A stretch of DNA of 64,000 nucleotides, taken from NCBI RefSeq assembly GCF_003626755.1, contig NZ_RBCJ01000004.1, positions 62,001 through 126,000 of the forward strand. The letters are read 5' to 3'. Origin of the DNA: Ulvibacterium marinum. GTDB taxonomy: Bacteria; Bacteroidota; Bacteroidia; Flavobacteriales; Flavobacteriaceae. The position numbers and the translations under genes were made by a program. Shown here piece after piece: positions 17,162-26,232 of this stretch. Position 1 is the first letter of the stretch; every line of letters starts with the position of its first letter. The notes beneath the pieces were generated by a model. That model was given only the letters and a program-made list of their open reading frames with translations, ran no database searches and was not told the DNA's origin.

Positions 17162-18177
17162 TGGAAATACAGCAAGATATATCCCTTAAAGATTACAATA
17201 CCTTCGGTATAGATGCCAAGGCTAAATTTTTTATTGAAATAAATAGTACTAATGACCTAAGGGAAGCACTGCAACTGAATGGTTATCCCAAAATCTTTGT
17301 CATCAGCGGCGGCAGCAATATGCTAATTACCAAAGACATAGATGCTTTGGTACTCTATATAAATATAAAGGGCATTGAGATATCTACCCAAGATGACGAT
17401 ACGATAACCCTTAAGATAATGGCCGGGGAAAACTGGCACGAGCTTGTTCTTTGGACCTTGAAAAAAGGCTATGGTGGTCTCGAAAATATGTCCCTCATTC
17501 CCGGGAATATCGGTACCGCTCCCATACAGAATATCGGTGCATACGGTGTGGAGCTTAAGGATACCTTTGTTTGCTGCGAAGCCATGAGAATTGACGACCA
17601 GGCCATAAAGAGCTTCAACAAGAAGGATTGCAAATTCGGATACAGGGATTCCTATTTCAAGAATGAAGGCAAGGGAAAGTACATCATTGTCTCCGTAACC
17701 TTGCAGCTTACAAAGCAAAATCATCGAATTAATAGATCCTACGGCGCAATTGAATCTGAATTGAACAAGAAAAACATCGATAGGCCTACCATTACCGATA
17801 TCTCCAACGCCGTAATATCCATACGAAAAAGTAAATTGCCCGATCCGGCCAAATTAGGCAATAGTGGTAGTTTCTTTAAAAATCCGGTTATTAACCAAAC
17901 GAAATTCGATACTTTTACAAAAGACTATCCGGATGCTCCTTATTACAAAGTTTCCTCCAATGCATATAAAATTCCGGCTGGTTGGCTCATTGAACAATGC
18001 GGTTTTAAGGGCAAGCGTTTCGGCGATGCAGGTGTACATGAACACCAAGCCTTGGTTTTGGTGAATCATGGTAGGGCTACCGGAATGGAAATATTAAACC
18101 TTGCCCAAAAAATTATTGAAAGTGTTAGGGATAAATTTGTCATCACCATACATCCGGAGGTAAATATCATAAAATAA
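17161..18177 (+). CDS. murB: UDP-N-acetylmuramate dehydrogenase
   Basis: This 338-residue FAD enzyme reduces UDP-GlcNAc-enolpyruvate to UDP-MurNAc in peptidoglycan synthesis. Visible are the FAD-binding VISGGSNMLIT near residue 45, IPGNIGTAPIQNIGAYGVE, the proton-donor serine in SGSFFKNP, and the C-terminal HPEVN glutamate. Its length and the YRDSYFK loop make it the E. coli (type I) form. The true start is ATG at 17161, overlapping the aminotransferase stop; a TTG one codon earlier is also in frame. The coupling with an aminotransferase rather than cell-wall genes is noteworthy. Confidence 0.95.
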   Translation: MEIQQDISLKDYNTFGIDAKAKFFIEINSTNDLREALQLNGYPKIFVISGGSNMLITKDIDALVLYINIKGIEISTQDDDTITLKIMAGENWHELVLWTLKKGYGGLENMSLIPGNIGTAPIQNIGAYGVELKDTFVCCEAMRIDDQAIKSFNKKDCKFGYRDSYFKNEGKGKYIIVSVTLQLTKQNHRINRSYGAIESELNKKNIDRPTITDISNAVISIRKSKLPDPAKLGNSGSFFKNPVINQTKFDTFTKDYPDAPYYKVSSNAYKIPAGWLIEQCGFKGKRFGDAGVHEHQALVLVNHGRATGMEILNLAQKIIESVRDKFVITIHPEVNIIK

Positions 18178-18231
18178 CCCCCGAAAAAAGAATCCTCCGA
18201 GGGCTATACCAAACCAAACTAACCAAAAACT

Positions 18232-18258
18232 AAATGTACAGTTACCAATTGTACATTT
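18232..18258. promoter_or_regulatory. Inverted repeat between murB and sigma factor gene
   Basis: A 9-bp perfect inverted repeat (AAATGTACA / TGTACATTT) with a 9-base spacer lies 55 bases after murB and 133 bases before the sigma-factor ATG. There is no T run, so an operator for the sigma/anti-sigma unit is at least as likely as a terminator. The core TTGTACA also occurs once in the lipA-histidine kinase gap near 21710. Confidence 0.35.
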
Positions 18259-18390
18259 ATCTAATTAAAATATTGAGATGTTGCCTGCTATGGCAATCAA
18301 TTTAATAAATTAGCGTTTAAGGGATATACGGTAAAAAGATTGAATTGGATGTTCATCTATTTCGATTTTTTTAAGTATTCCGAACAATAT

Positions 18391-18957
18391 ATGAGTACAC
18401 TTCTTGAAAAACACATCGTAGAACTGCTCCAAGAGCGAAACGAAAAAGCAATCTCGCTTTTGTACGAGCACTATGGGGATACGCTCTATGGTGTGGCCCA
18501 AAAAGTAGTTCGCGATGAAGAAATGGCACAGGACGTGCTTCAGGAAAGCTTTGTGAAAATTTGGAAAAAATCGGATTCCTATGATTCCTCAAAGGCCAAA
18601 TTATTTACTTGGCTCTTCCGCATTACCCGTAATACGGCCATTGACAAATTGCGCAGTACGAACACAAAAACCGATAAGGAAATCCAAATGGATGTTTCCG
18701 ACGTATATAATTTAGGCATTGAAAGTATTAGGCCTGAATTTATGGATGTCCGGGAAAATCTGGAAAAGATAGAATCCAAATACCAAATTGTATTGGAAGC
18801 TTTATTTTTTCAGGGGATGACACAACAAGAAGCCAGTGAAGAACTGGATATTCCGTTGGGCACCATTAAGTCCAGGTTAAAAATTGGGCTTAGGGAACTA
18901 AAAAAGATTTATGGTCCCGCCATGTCTTTCCTGCCGCTATTAAATTTGATACAATGA
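18391..18957 (+). CDS. ECF-type RNA polymerase sigma factor
   Basis: This 188-residue sigma-70 family factor has region 2 with DVLQESFVKIWKKSDSYD, KLFTWLFRITRNTAIDKLR and region 4 with QEASEELDIPLGTIKSRLKIGLREL. The chosen start is MSTLLEKHIV; a reading 17 codons longer is less like the family. The stop overlaps the start of the following anti-sigma gene by 4 bases (ATGA), a coupled pair. This arrangement resembles SigK/RskA-type pairs, in which the membrane partner holds the sigma factor until a signal arrives. Confidence 0.93.
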   Translation: MSTLLEKHIVELLQERNEKAISLLYEHYGDTLYGVAQKVVRDEEMAQDVLQESFVKIWKKSDSYDSSKAKLFTWLFRITRNTAIDKLRSTNTKTDKEIQMDVSDVYNLGIESIRPEFMDVRENLEKIESKYQIVLEALFFQGMTQQEASEELDIPLGTIKSRLKIGLRELKKIYGPAMSFLPLLNLIQ

Positions 18958-19712
18958 AAGAAAAAATAAAAATATTTCTGGATTCAGACTTGCTCGAAAA
19001 GTATTTGTTAGGGACGGTTACAGATCAGGAGGCTTTGCAAGTGGAGCGATACATTGCCATGTATCCCGAGGTACGCGAAACCTATAACGAGCTTCAAGAA
19101 AATTTAGAGGCATTTGCAAAATTGCATGCCATAAAGACGCCAGAAGGCCTTAAAGAGCGAATCCTTGTAAGAATAAAGGCGGAAAACTCAACAAGAAAAA
19201 GATTCTTCAGATATGCCATTGCAGCAAGTTTTGCTACTCTTTTGTTTGCAGGAGCTTCCTATTTCTTCTGGAACCAGAACCAAAGCCTTCAAGAAGAAAA
19301 TACTATTGTCAGCAATAAAATAAAGGATTTGGAGGAGGATATGAGAGAGCAACTGGAAGATGTAAGAAACCAGTTCATAGTGCTCAATAATCCCCAGACC
19401 AAAAAGTATAGTGTAAAGGGTAACAAAAAGGCCAAAGAACTTAAGGCGGTCGCTTACATTAATCCGGTTAAAAAACTGTCCTATATCAATGTGGAGAAAC
19501 TGCCCAACTTACCTGAGAATCAATGTTTCCAAATGTGGGCCGAGGTTAATGGGAAAATGGTCAATTTGGGAGTTATTAAGGAAGCGGTAAGTCAAGAAAA
19601 ACTACTGGCACTACCTTATTCAGACAAAGCCGTAGGTTATATCACTATTGAACCTAAAGGAGGGAATCAAACACCCACAGTAGAAAATATTGTTGCCAAT
19701 ATTGCATATTGA
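18954..19712 (+). CDS. Membrane anti-sigma factor (RskA-like)
   Basis: This 252-residue protein has a cytoplasmic N-terminus (EKYLLGTVTDQEALQVERYIAMYPEVRE) typical of anti-sigma domains. A single membrane helix follows at about residues 84-103 (FRYAIAASFATLLFAGASYFF), then a coiled-coil stretch, then an extracytoplasmic anti-sigma-K C-terminal domain with FQMWAEVNGKMVNLGVI. It should bind the sigma factor encoded immediately upstream. No CxxC or HxxxCxxC zinc motif is present, so it is not a ZAS redox type. A terminator follows. Confidence 0.9.
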   Translation: MKEKIKIFLDSDLLEKYLLGTVTDQEALQVERYIAMYPEVRETYNELQENLEAFAKLHAIKTPEGLKERILVRIKAENSTRKRFFRYAIAASFATLLFAGASYFFWNQNQSLQEENTIVSNKIKDLEEDMREQLEDVRNQFIVLNNPQTKKYSVKGNKKAKELKAVAYINPVKKLSYINVEKLPNLPENQCFQMWAEVNGKMVNLGVIKEAVSQEKLLALPYSDKAVGYITIEPKGGNQTPTVENIVANIAY

Positions 19713-19736
19713 TAAAGAAATCTTACTTCCCATATG

Positions 19737-19768
19737 GCCCTGAAGCTAGCTTCAGGGCTATATTTTTT
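19737..19768 (+). terminator. Terminator after the sigma/anti-sigma pair
   Basis: A 22-base perfect palindrome (arms GCCCTGAAGCT/AGCTTCAGGGC, 19737-19758) is followed by TATATTTTTTA. It starts 24 bases after the anti-sigma stop. Confidence 0.85.
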
Positions 19769-19769
19769 A

Positions 19770-19777
19770 TATCTTTG
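19770..19777 (+). promoter_or_regulatory. -7 element for the small membrane protein and second sigma factor
   Basis: TATCTTTG matches TAnnTTTG and ends 17 bases before the ATG at 19795, directly after the preceding terminator. Confidence 0.5.
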
Positions 19778-19794
19778 CCTAAAATTCTGAAAAG

Positions 19795-20001
19795 ATGCTG
19801 ATTGTTTTGACTATAGGCTTACTAGCACTGGCTTTTGCCGGAATTGCCATAAAGATTTGGTCTCAAAAAGATGGCAAATTCGCAGGTACTTGTGCGAGCC
19901 AAAGCCCATTTTTGAACAAGGATGGACAAGCCTGTGGCATGTGCGGGAAACTTCCGAGTGAACAGGATTGCAAAAAGGATATTGCCCCAAAACTACAATA
20001 G
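19795..20001 (+). CDS. Small cysteine-containing membrane or secreted protein
   Basis: The 68-residue protein has an N-terminal hydrophobic segment (LIVLTIGLLALAFAGIAI) without a clear cleavage site. The short exposed tail carries four cysteines (C33, C47, C50, C59), two of them as CGMC. I recall homologues across Flavobacteriaceae labelled only membrane or secreted protein, next to a sigma-factor gene. The cysteines could bind metal or sense redox state. It precedes the sigma factor by 47 bases and no ordinary anti-sigma gene follows that factor, so a regulatory role is a reasonable guess, not a finding. Confidence 0.75.
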   Translation: MLIVLTIGLLALAFAGIAIKIWSQKDGKFAGTCASQSPFLNKDGQACGMCGKLPSEQDCKKDIAPKLQ

Positions 20002-20048
20002 AAAGCTAACCTTTTCTGCACTTAAACTTTTATTAATACCTACTACGA

Positions 20049-20612
20049 TTGGTCAAACGGGAAAACGGACTTCAAGATATAATCAAAAGGGCCAAATCCG
20101 GTAACCAAATTGCTTTTAGCACACTTTTGGACAACTTCTGGAACGACGTTTATGGTTTTCAGTTGAAACGCACGGAAAATGAAAACGATGCGGAAGATAT
20201 TACCGTTCAGACATTTTCCAAGGCTTTTGATCGCATTTCTACCTATGACGAATCTTATGAGTTCAAAACCTGGTTGATTGCCATTTCCAAAAATATTCAC
20301 ATAGATCTCATCAGAAAAAGAAAAAGAAGCCCTTTTGAGACCGATGGGAACAATGAAGTGATAAAAAAGGTTTTGGACGATGCCCCAACAGCAGAAGATC
20401 GTCTAATAACCGAACAGAATCTGGCCAACCTGCTTCAGCATATCAAAAAACTTAAGCCCCATTACCAAGAAGTTATTAATCTTAGATACTTCAATGAACT
20501 TAGCTATGCGGCCATAGCCAAAGAGCTTAATGAACCCATTAACAACGTTAAGGTGAAGTTACTAAGGGCAAAAAAACTACTGGCAGAAGTCATCAAAGGT
20601 GGTAAACAATAG
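20049..20612 (+). CDS. RNA polymerase sigma factor (sigma-70/ECF family)
   Basis: This 187-residue sigma factor has region 2 containing YGFQLKRTENENDAEDITVQTFSKAF and FKTWLIAISKNIHIDLIRKRKR, and region 4 with NELSYAAIAKELNEPINNVKVKLLRAKKLL. No ATG exists in frame before the conserved region, and the frame is closed upstream by a stop at 20034. The start is therefore TTG at 20049, which gives MVKRENGLQD. No adjacent anti-sigma gene of the usual kind is seen; the small Cys protein upstream is the only neighbour on the same putative transcript. Confidence 0.92.
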   Translation: MVKRENGLQDIIKRAKSGNQIAFSTLLDNFWNDVYGFQLKRTENENDAEDITVQTFSKAFDRISTYDESYEFKTWLIAISKNIHIDLIRKRKRSPFETDGNNEVIKKVLDDAPTAEDRLITEQNLANLLQHIKKLKPHYQEVINLRYFNELSYAAIAKELNEPINNVKVKLLRAKKLLAEVIKGGKQ

Positions 20613-20724
20613 GAGATGCACATTACAAAAAAAGGATTCGGGGCGTAGGATAAGGCCAAACTTAAATCGAAAAACCCATTATCCCTTGAAACCCTATAGT
20701 TCCCATAAACCATAATTTACTTCG

Positions 20725-20732
20725 TATATTTG
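20725..20732 (+). promoter_or_regulatory. -7 element for lipA
   Basis: TATATTTG matches TAnnTTTG and lies 14 bases before the lipA ATG, implying a very short leader. No matching -33 box is evident. Confidence 0.5.
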
Positions 20733-20746
20733 TTTAAATTTTCGCT

Positions 20747-21622
20747 ATGAGTGTAGAGACTTTGGGGAATGTTGCCCCTCCCAAGGGAAAACCTAAATGG
20801 CTTAGGGTAAAACTTCCTACAGGCAAGAAATATTCCCAACTCAGGGGATTGGTAGATAAATACAATTTACATACTATTTGCACCTCTGGTAGTTGTCCCA
20901 ATATGGGGGAATGTTGGGGAGAAGGAACCGCAACCTTTATGATTTTGGGAAATATATGCACGCGTTCCTGTGGTTTTTGCGGTGTTCAGACGGGGCGTCC
21001 GGAAAATGTAGACTGGTCAGAGCCCGAAAAAGTGGCCCGGTCCATAAAAATTATGGGCATTAGACATGCTGTCATTACCTCTGTGGATCGTGACGATTTA
21101 AAGGATATGGGATCCATTATCTGGGCCGAAACCGTCAAAGCGGTAAGGAGAATGAATCCAAACACCACTTTAGAGACGCTTATTCCTGATTTTCAGGGTA
21201 TTGAAAATCATATTAATCGTATAGTCCACGTAGCTCCGGAAGTGGTGTCCCATAACATGGAAACCGTAAAACGGCTTACCCGTGAAGTAAGGATCCAGGC
21301 GAAATACGACCGTAGCCTTGGTGTCCTAAAATATCTCAAGGACAGCGGTATAAATAGAACAAAATCCGGTATAATGTTAGGTCTTGGCGAGCAGGAAGAA
21401 GAGGTTATCCAAACCATGAAAGACCTAAGGAAAGTAAACGTAGACGTTCTAACGATTGGCCAATACCTTCAACCGTCCAAAAAACATTTACCGGTAAAGG
21501 AATTTATTTTGCCGGAACAATTCAAGAAATACGAAACGTTGGGGTTGGAAATGGGATTTAGATACGTGGAGAGCGGTGCATTGGTAAGATCGTCCTATAA
21601 AGCGCATAAGCATGTAGATTGA
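20747..21622 (+). CDS. lipA: Lipoyl synthase
   Basis: This 291-residue radical SAM enzyme inserts two sulfurs into protein-bound octanoate to make lipoyl groups for pyruvate and 2-oxoglutarate dehydrogenases and glycine cleavage. The auxiliary-cluster motif [12 protein letters not shown] (C-x4-C-x5-C) and the radical SAM motif CTRSCGFC (C-x3-C-x2-C) are intact. The C-terminal RSSYKAHKH, whose serine ligates the auxiliary cluster, is also present. The gene appears monocistronic; lipB is not in the window. Confidence 0.96.
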   Translation: MSVETLGNVAPPKGKPKWLRVKLPTGKKYSQLRGLVDKYNLHTICTSGSCPNMGECWGEGTATFMILGNICTRSCGFCGVQTGRPENVDWSEPEKVARSIKIMGIRHAVITSVDRDDLKDMGSIIWAETVKAVRRMNPNTTLETLIPDFQGIENHINRIVHVAPEVVSHNMETVKRLTREVRIQAKYDRSLGVLKYLKDSGINRTKSGIMLGLGEQEEEVIQTMKDLRKVNVDVLTIGQYLQPSKKHLPVKEFILPEQFKKYETLGLEMGFRYVESGALVRSSYKAHKHVD

Positions 21623-21874
21623 GACCCAAAAAACCAACATTGACCTTTGCAAAGGATGTTCCTAAAATTGTGGCAGTTTTAGTATAATTTCAAGAAATAA
21701 GCTAAAAATTGTACAGTTTATAAGAAAATTCCTATTAGATTGGTTCGGGTAAACAATAGTTACCATTCTTGTACGTTTCATTTTCAGGCCCCTCAACAAC
21801 AAAATTGAAGGGTGTTTTGCTATGTGACGGAATTTTTGATTTATATCGATATTGTGCATCACTAAAAAGTATAT

Positions 21875-24097
21875 TTGAGAATCGAAATATTACATAAACT
21901 ACTTCAAAAATGGGTATGGAGCTATCTTCTGTTAGTTGCCTTTAATGTATCCCATGGGCAAGATTCCTTGGCACAAAATGATTTACAGTCTTATTTCGAC
22001 AATGCCAGGGAATTAAAAAATCAGAGCAAAATGGATCTTGCTCTGGAGTCGTTGGAAAAAGCTGCCGAACTTGCGGAAAAAAATGAGGATGTAAAAGCCT
22101 TGGTAGACAGCTATCACAATCTTGCCCTGCTCTACCTAAAATTAGACAAGGAGGAAACTACACTTTTCTTTTGGGATCGGGCAAAATCAGTACTCAAGGA
22201 TATAGAATATCCATACGGTGACGCCATTCATAAGTTTATAGAGGCTATTTTGCTGTTTAGGGATGACAAGAACTTTCAGGCCATCTTCATGCTCAACGAA
22301 GCAAAGCAATTGAACAACGATCGTAATTTTTTCAACAATATCCTTTTGGTTGAGGGGAATATTTATTTGAATCTGGAAAAATATGATAGTGCTTCTAAAA
22401 ATTTTAACTCGCTCGTCATCAATACGGATCTGTACGAAAAGGAATATTTGGCTACTAGGGCGTATATCGGTTTGGCGCAACTGAACCAAAAAATCAAAAA
22501 TTTTGAGGAAGGGGCATTGAATGCCGAAAGCGCATTGAAGCTTTCCCGAGAAAATGACTTTTTTAAGGAAACCCTGGAAGCCAATCAATTATTGACCCAA
22601 CTATATGAAAGCCTCGGCCGCTTCGATAAGTCCTTGGTCCATAATAGAAATCTTTTAGAAATCCGGGACTCCCTGTTTACCATAGAAAAAGTGAAAACGG
22701 AGGCCAAGACCGCAGAAAAAATTCAATTTGATTTTATGAGCGATGAAATCAAGCGGATGGATCAGCGTATCGAGGAGCTAAATGAATCGCGAAATCGTTC
22801 CGAGATTGCCACGATTCTCACTTCAGCATTTTTGTCCATTATCTCGCTATTGGCCGTTTCCCTATACCGGAACAATCAGATAAAACTGAAAACAAACGAC
22901 CTATTACAGACCAAAAACAATGAGCTACAGGGTGCAAGGGATGCGGCCGTACAGGCCATGGAGGCCAAGACCAATTTCTTGTCCACTGTAAGCCACGAGT
23001 TGCGTACACCGCTCTATGCAGTTACCGGCCTGACCCATCTCCTGTTGGAGGAAAATCCAAGTGAAAATCAAAAGGAGCATTTAAAGGCGCTAAAATTTTC
23101 AGGGGACTACCTCCTGAACTTCATAAACGACATCTTACAAATCAACAAAATTGATGCGGAAAAGCTAGAACCTTTGAACATAGAATTCAATCTTAAAAAG
23201 ATTCTTCAAGAAGTTATAGACTCGCTTCAGCAAAGTGCCAAGGAAAATAACACCAAAATCATTTTAGAATATGATGAGAGCATTCCGGGCCATTTAATGA
23301 GTGATCCTTTGAAGCTTTCCCAAATATTCATGAATCTGGTAGGCAATGCCCTAAAATTTACAAAAGACGGTGAGGTAAAGGTAATAGCGCAGTTGATGAA
23401 AAAGGTGGAGGACGATGTTACTTTATATTTTGAAGTTAAGGATAACGGTATAGGAATATCCCAGGAGCAGCAAAAAGTGATTTTTGAAGGCTTTGAACAG
23501 GGCTCTATTCAAATTAATAGGGAATATGGCGGCACAGGGTTGGGTCTTACCATTGTAAAAAGCCTATTGGGCCTATTTGATAGTAAGATACAACTGCAAA
23601 GTGATTTGGGTGAAGGAAGTTCTTTCTTTTTTGAGCTTAAGCTAAAAAGTAAGGATAGTGTTGTGGACGACATTTCTTTTGAAATTACTCAAAAGGACTA
23701 TGACTTTAAAGGGCTTCACCTATTAATCGTAGAGGACAACAAAATCAATCAGGTCATAACGAAAAAAATGTTGACCAAAAAGGACATCACCAGTGACATT
23801 GCCAGTAACGGTATGGAAGCTGTTGAACTCGCCCGAAAAAACCCATACGATGCAATTTTAATGGACATCCATATGCCAGGTATTAGTGGTGAGGAAGCTA
23901 CCATTGAAATCCGCAAGTTCGATAGTCATACCCCTATTATAGCATTAACGGCCATCTCCCTGGATGACAGTTTGGAGAGTTTTTATGCAGCTGGGTGCAA
24001 TGATGTGGTAACCAAGCCCTTTAAACCAGAGGTTTTCTATCAAAAAATCGGGGAGAATATTTTTAGTAAAAAAGAGGTCAAGAACCCTGCATCATAA
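21875..24097 (+). CDS. Hybrid sensor histidine kinase with periplasmic TPR domain and receiver domain
   Basis: The 740-residue protein begins with a signal-like hydrophobic stretch. About 260 residues of TPR-type helices (residues 40-300) follow, then one membrane helix at about 311-332 and a HisKA domain with H374 in SHELRTPLYAV. The HATPase domain has GNALKFTKDGE and GGTGLGLTIVKSLL, and the receiver domain phosphoacceptor is D664 in ILMDIHMPGI. It should sense a periplasmic signal through the TPRs and relay phosphate His to Asp; no DNA-binding output is attached and no response regulator is adjacent. No ATG fits the start. TTG at 21875 is used, since an in-frame stop lies at 21863. The end overlaps convergent lpxK by 20 bases. 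Confidence 0.92.
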   Translation: MRIEILHKLLQKWVWSYLLLVAFNVSHGQDSLAQNDLQSYFDNARELKNQSKMDLALESLEKAAELAEKNEDVKALVDSYHNLALLYLKLDKEETTLFFWDRAKSVLKDIEYPYGDAIHKFIEAILLFRDDKNFQAIFMLNEAKQLNNDRNFFNNILLVEGNIYLNLEKYDSASKNFNSLVINTDLYEKEYLATRAYIGLAQLNQKIKNFEEGALNAESALKLSRENDFFKETLEANQLLTQLYESLGRFDKSLVHNRNLLEIRDSLFTIEKVKTEAKTAEKIQFDFMSDEIKRMDQRIEELNESRNRSEIATILTSAFLSIISLLAVSLYRNNQIKLKTNDLLQTKNNELQGARDAAVQAMEAKTNFLSTVSHELRTPLYAVTGLTHLLLEENPSENQKEHLKALKFSGDYLLNFINDILQINKIDAEKLEPLNIEFNLKKILQEVIDSLQQSAKENNTKIILEYDESIPGHLMSDPLKLSQIFMNLVGNALKFTKDGEVKVIAQLMKKVEDDVTLYFEVKDNGIGISQEQQKVIFEGFEQGSIQINREYGGTGLGLTIVKSLLGLFDSKIQLQSDLGEGSSFFFELKLKSKDSVVDDISFEITQKDYDFKGLHLLIVEDNKINQVITKKMLTKKDITSDIASNGMEAVELARKNPYDAILMDIHMPGISGEEATIEIRKFDSHTPIIALTAISLDDSLESFYAAGCNDVVTKPFKPEVFYQKIGENIFSKKEVKNPAS

Positions 24098-25082
24098 AAT
24101 TGGACAATTCCTTGGCCAATATGTCCTGTTCATTATTTAAGAAATGGTGGCGTACCGGAACATAGTATAGGTTTTTCAGCTTCCCGGTTAGACGGACATA
24201 GTCCTTTTCCGTAGTTAAAATACATTCCTTGGACTTAAAAAGAGCCAATTCGTTTTTAGTGAAATAGTGATGGTCCCCAAATCTTAAATGCTCAAAAACA
24301 AGTCCTTGGTTTTTAAGCCAAAGGATCAAAGGTTCGGGATAGGCAATTCCGGTGACCAGCGTAATTTTTAGGTTCCCCAAATCTTCCCAAGAAATCACTT
24401 TGGCATCGCCAATCGGAAAGTCATATGCCAAGCTACTGAAAAATATCTGCTGGTTTTTTATTGGTTTTATTTTACTTATAATGACATCCTTTTCTATTTG
24501 GGGCAATGAAGAAGGACATTTGGTGACTACAATGGCATTCGCCCGCCTCGCTTCTTTTTTGGCATCACGCAAATCACCTGTGGGCAAATACCAGTCGTCC
24601 GTATACAAATTGGAATAGGTGGTCAATAAAATTGTGTACCCCGGACGTACTTTCCTGTGTTGAAAGGCATCGTCCAAGAGGATAACATTAGGATTTACCC
24701 GCTTTTTCAATTCAAGAATTCCTCTGGTTCTGTTTGCGTCCACTGCAACCACGACCTGAGGAAATTTGGAATGGATCTGAAAGGGTTCATCGCCTAACTC
24801 CTCAACGGTACTTTCTGCTCTTCCAACAAGAAAACCTTTGGATTTCCGCTTATATCCCCTACTTAATACGGCAGTGCGATGGGAGTGCTGAAAATGGGAT
24901 ACCAAAAGCTCTATCATGGGTGTTTTCCCCGTTCCCCCAACACTCAGGTTACCGATGCAAATTATAGGAATGTCGAAAGACCTTGATTTCAAAAATCCGA
25001 CATCATACAAATAATTACGAATATGTACCACAAGGGCATATACCAAAGAAATGGGAAACGCTATTTTTCGTAAAAGTCGCAC
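24078..25082 (-). CDS. lpxK: Tetraacyldisaccharide 4'-kinase
   Basis: This 334-residue inner-membrane-associated P-loop kinase phosphorylates the 4' position of the lipid A disaccharide precursor to form lipid IVA. The N-terminal hydrophobic helix (IAFPISLVYALVVHIRNYLYD) anchors it. Walker A is GGTGKTPM in GNLSVGGTGKTP near residue 47, and LLDDAFQHR carries the conserved Asp and His residues of the active site. The gene is transcribed divergently from the Nif3 gene with 50 bases between starts, and its tail overlaps the histidine kinase gene. Confidence 0.95.
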   Translation of the reverse strand: MRLLRKIAFPISLVYALVVHIRNYLYDVGFLKSRSFDIPIICIGNLSVGGTGKTPMIELLVSHFQHSHRTAVLSRGYKRKSKGFLVGRAESTVEELGDEPFQIHSKFPQVVVAVDANRTRGILELKKRVNPNVILLDDAFQHRKVRPGYTILLTTYSNLYTDDWYLPTGDLRDAKKEARRANAIVVTKCPSSLPQIEKDVIISKIKPIKNQQIFFSSLAYDFPIGDAKVISWEDLGNLKITLVTGIAYPEPLILWLKNQGLVFEHLRFGDHHYFTKNELALFKSKECILTTEKDYVRLTGKLKNLYYVPVRHHFLNNEQDILAKELSNFMMQGS

Positions 25083-25103
25083 CGGAACGAAAATATAATA
25101 TTT

Positions 25104-25111
25104 TATCTTTG
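25104..25111 (+). promoter_or_regulatory. -7 element for the Nif3/zinc-ribbon unit
   Basis: TATCTTTG fits TAnnTTTG and lies 21 bases before the ATG of the Nif3-family gene, within the 50-base gap to divergent lpxK. Confidence 0.5.
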
Positions 25112-25132
25112 GTAGCCTTATAAAACCAAAAA

Positions 25133-26227
25133 ATGACCATCCTGGAAATAACCCAAATACTGGAAGAACTGGCCCCCCTGCACTATGCCGAGGATTTTGA
25201 TAATACTGGAATTTTAGTGGGCAACCCGGAAACAGAAGTCTCTGGGGTTTTAGTTACCCTGGATACTTTGGAAACAGTAATCGAGGAGGCTATTGCCCAT
25301 AACTGTAATCTCATTGTAAGCTTTCATCCTATAATTTTTGGTGGACTAAAAAAGCTGACCGGTTCTTCTTATGTTGAACGGACGGTAATAAAGGCCATCC
25401 AAAATCAGATTGCTATTTATAGTATGCACACGGCATTGGACAATTCACCCAAGGGTGTAAACGCCAAGATTTGTGAAATCTTGGGAATACAAAACCCTAA
25501 AATACTGATTCCCAAAAAGGGAACCCTCAAAAAATTAACGACCTATGTTCCAAAAAACGATGCAGAAAAAGTTAGAAAAAGTCTTTTTGCAGCGGGAGCG
25601 GGAAACATAGGAAAGTATAGTGATTGTAGCTTCAACACGGATGGAATCGGTAGTTACAAAGCAAATGACGGGGCAAACCCGGCCAAGGGCCAGATCGGAC
25701 AAATACATTATGAGGAAGAGACCCAAATAAACGTGGTTTTTTCAGCAATGAACGAGCCTAGAATAAAAATGGCATTGTTAAAACACCACCCTTACGAAGA
25801 GGTAGCCTATGAGATTCATACCTTGGACAATACCGATCTTACAATAGGTATGGGAATGGTAGGTCATCTAAAAAATCCTATGGAGGAAATGCAGTTTCTT
25901 GAGCTTATCAAGAAAAAAATGAAGGCATCCTGTATACGTCATTCAGAATTATTGGGAAAAAGGATACAAAAAGTAGCTGTACTTGGAGGTAGCGGAGCTT
26001 TTGCTATTTCTGCTGCAAAAGCCTCAGGGGCGGATGTTTTTATAACTGCCGATGTAAAATATCATCAGTTCTACGAGGCAGAGAACAGAATGATAATAGC
26101 GGACATTGGGCATTATGAAACAGAACAGTTTACAAAAAATCTTTTAGTAGATTATCTTACAAAAAAAATCCCTAATTTTGCAATCCGTTTATCGGAAAGT
26201 AAAACCAATCCTATCAAGTATTTATAA
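25133..26227 (+). CDS. Nif3-like dinuclear metal centre hexameric protein
   Basis: This 364-residue member of the NIF3/YbgI/DUF34 family has paired metal-site motifs: SFHPIIFGGLKKL and MHTALDNSPKGVN in the N-terminal half, and ITADVKYHQFYEAE and DIGHYETEQ in the C-terminal half. It is the long form with a central insert of about 120 residues between the halves (YVPKNDAEKVRKSLFAAGAG onward), which resembles a PII/CutA-like domain. Family members form hexameric rings; the biochemical role is unsettled. The coiled-coil zinc-ribbon gene follows after 5 bases, a pairing widely seen in bacteria. Confidence 0.92.
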   Translation: MTILEITQILEELAPLHYAEDFDNTGILVGNPETEVSGVLVTLDTLETVIEEAIAHNCNLIVSFHPIIFGGLKKLTGSSYVERTVIKAIQNQIAIYSMHTALDNSPKGVNAKICEILGIQNPKILIPKKGTLKKLTTYVPKNDAEKVRKSLFAAGAGNIGKYSDCSFNTDGIGSYKANDGANPAKGQIGQIHYEEETQINVVFSAMNEPRIKMALLKHHPYEEVAYEIHTLDNTDLTIGMGMVGHLKNPMEEMQFLELIKKKMKASCIRHSELLGKRIQKVAVLGGSGAFAISAAKASGADVFITADVKYHQFYEAENRMIIADIGHYETEQFTKNLLVDYLTKKIPNFAIRLSESKTNPIKYL

Positions 26228-26232
26228 AGCAT

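Noticed and set aside
18232-18258. The inverted repeat as a terminator
   Set aside because: There is no T run; kept only as a possible operator.
24352-24618. An 88-residue plus-strand ORF over lpxK
   Set aside because: It is antisense to conserved lpxK and has no independent support.
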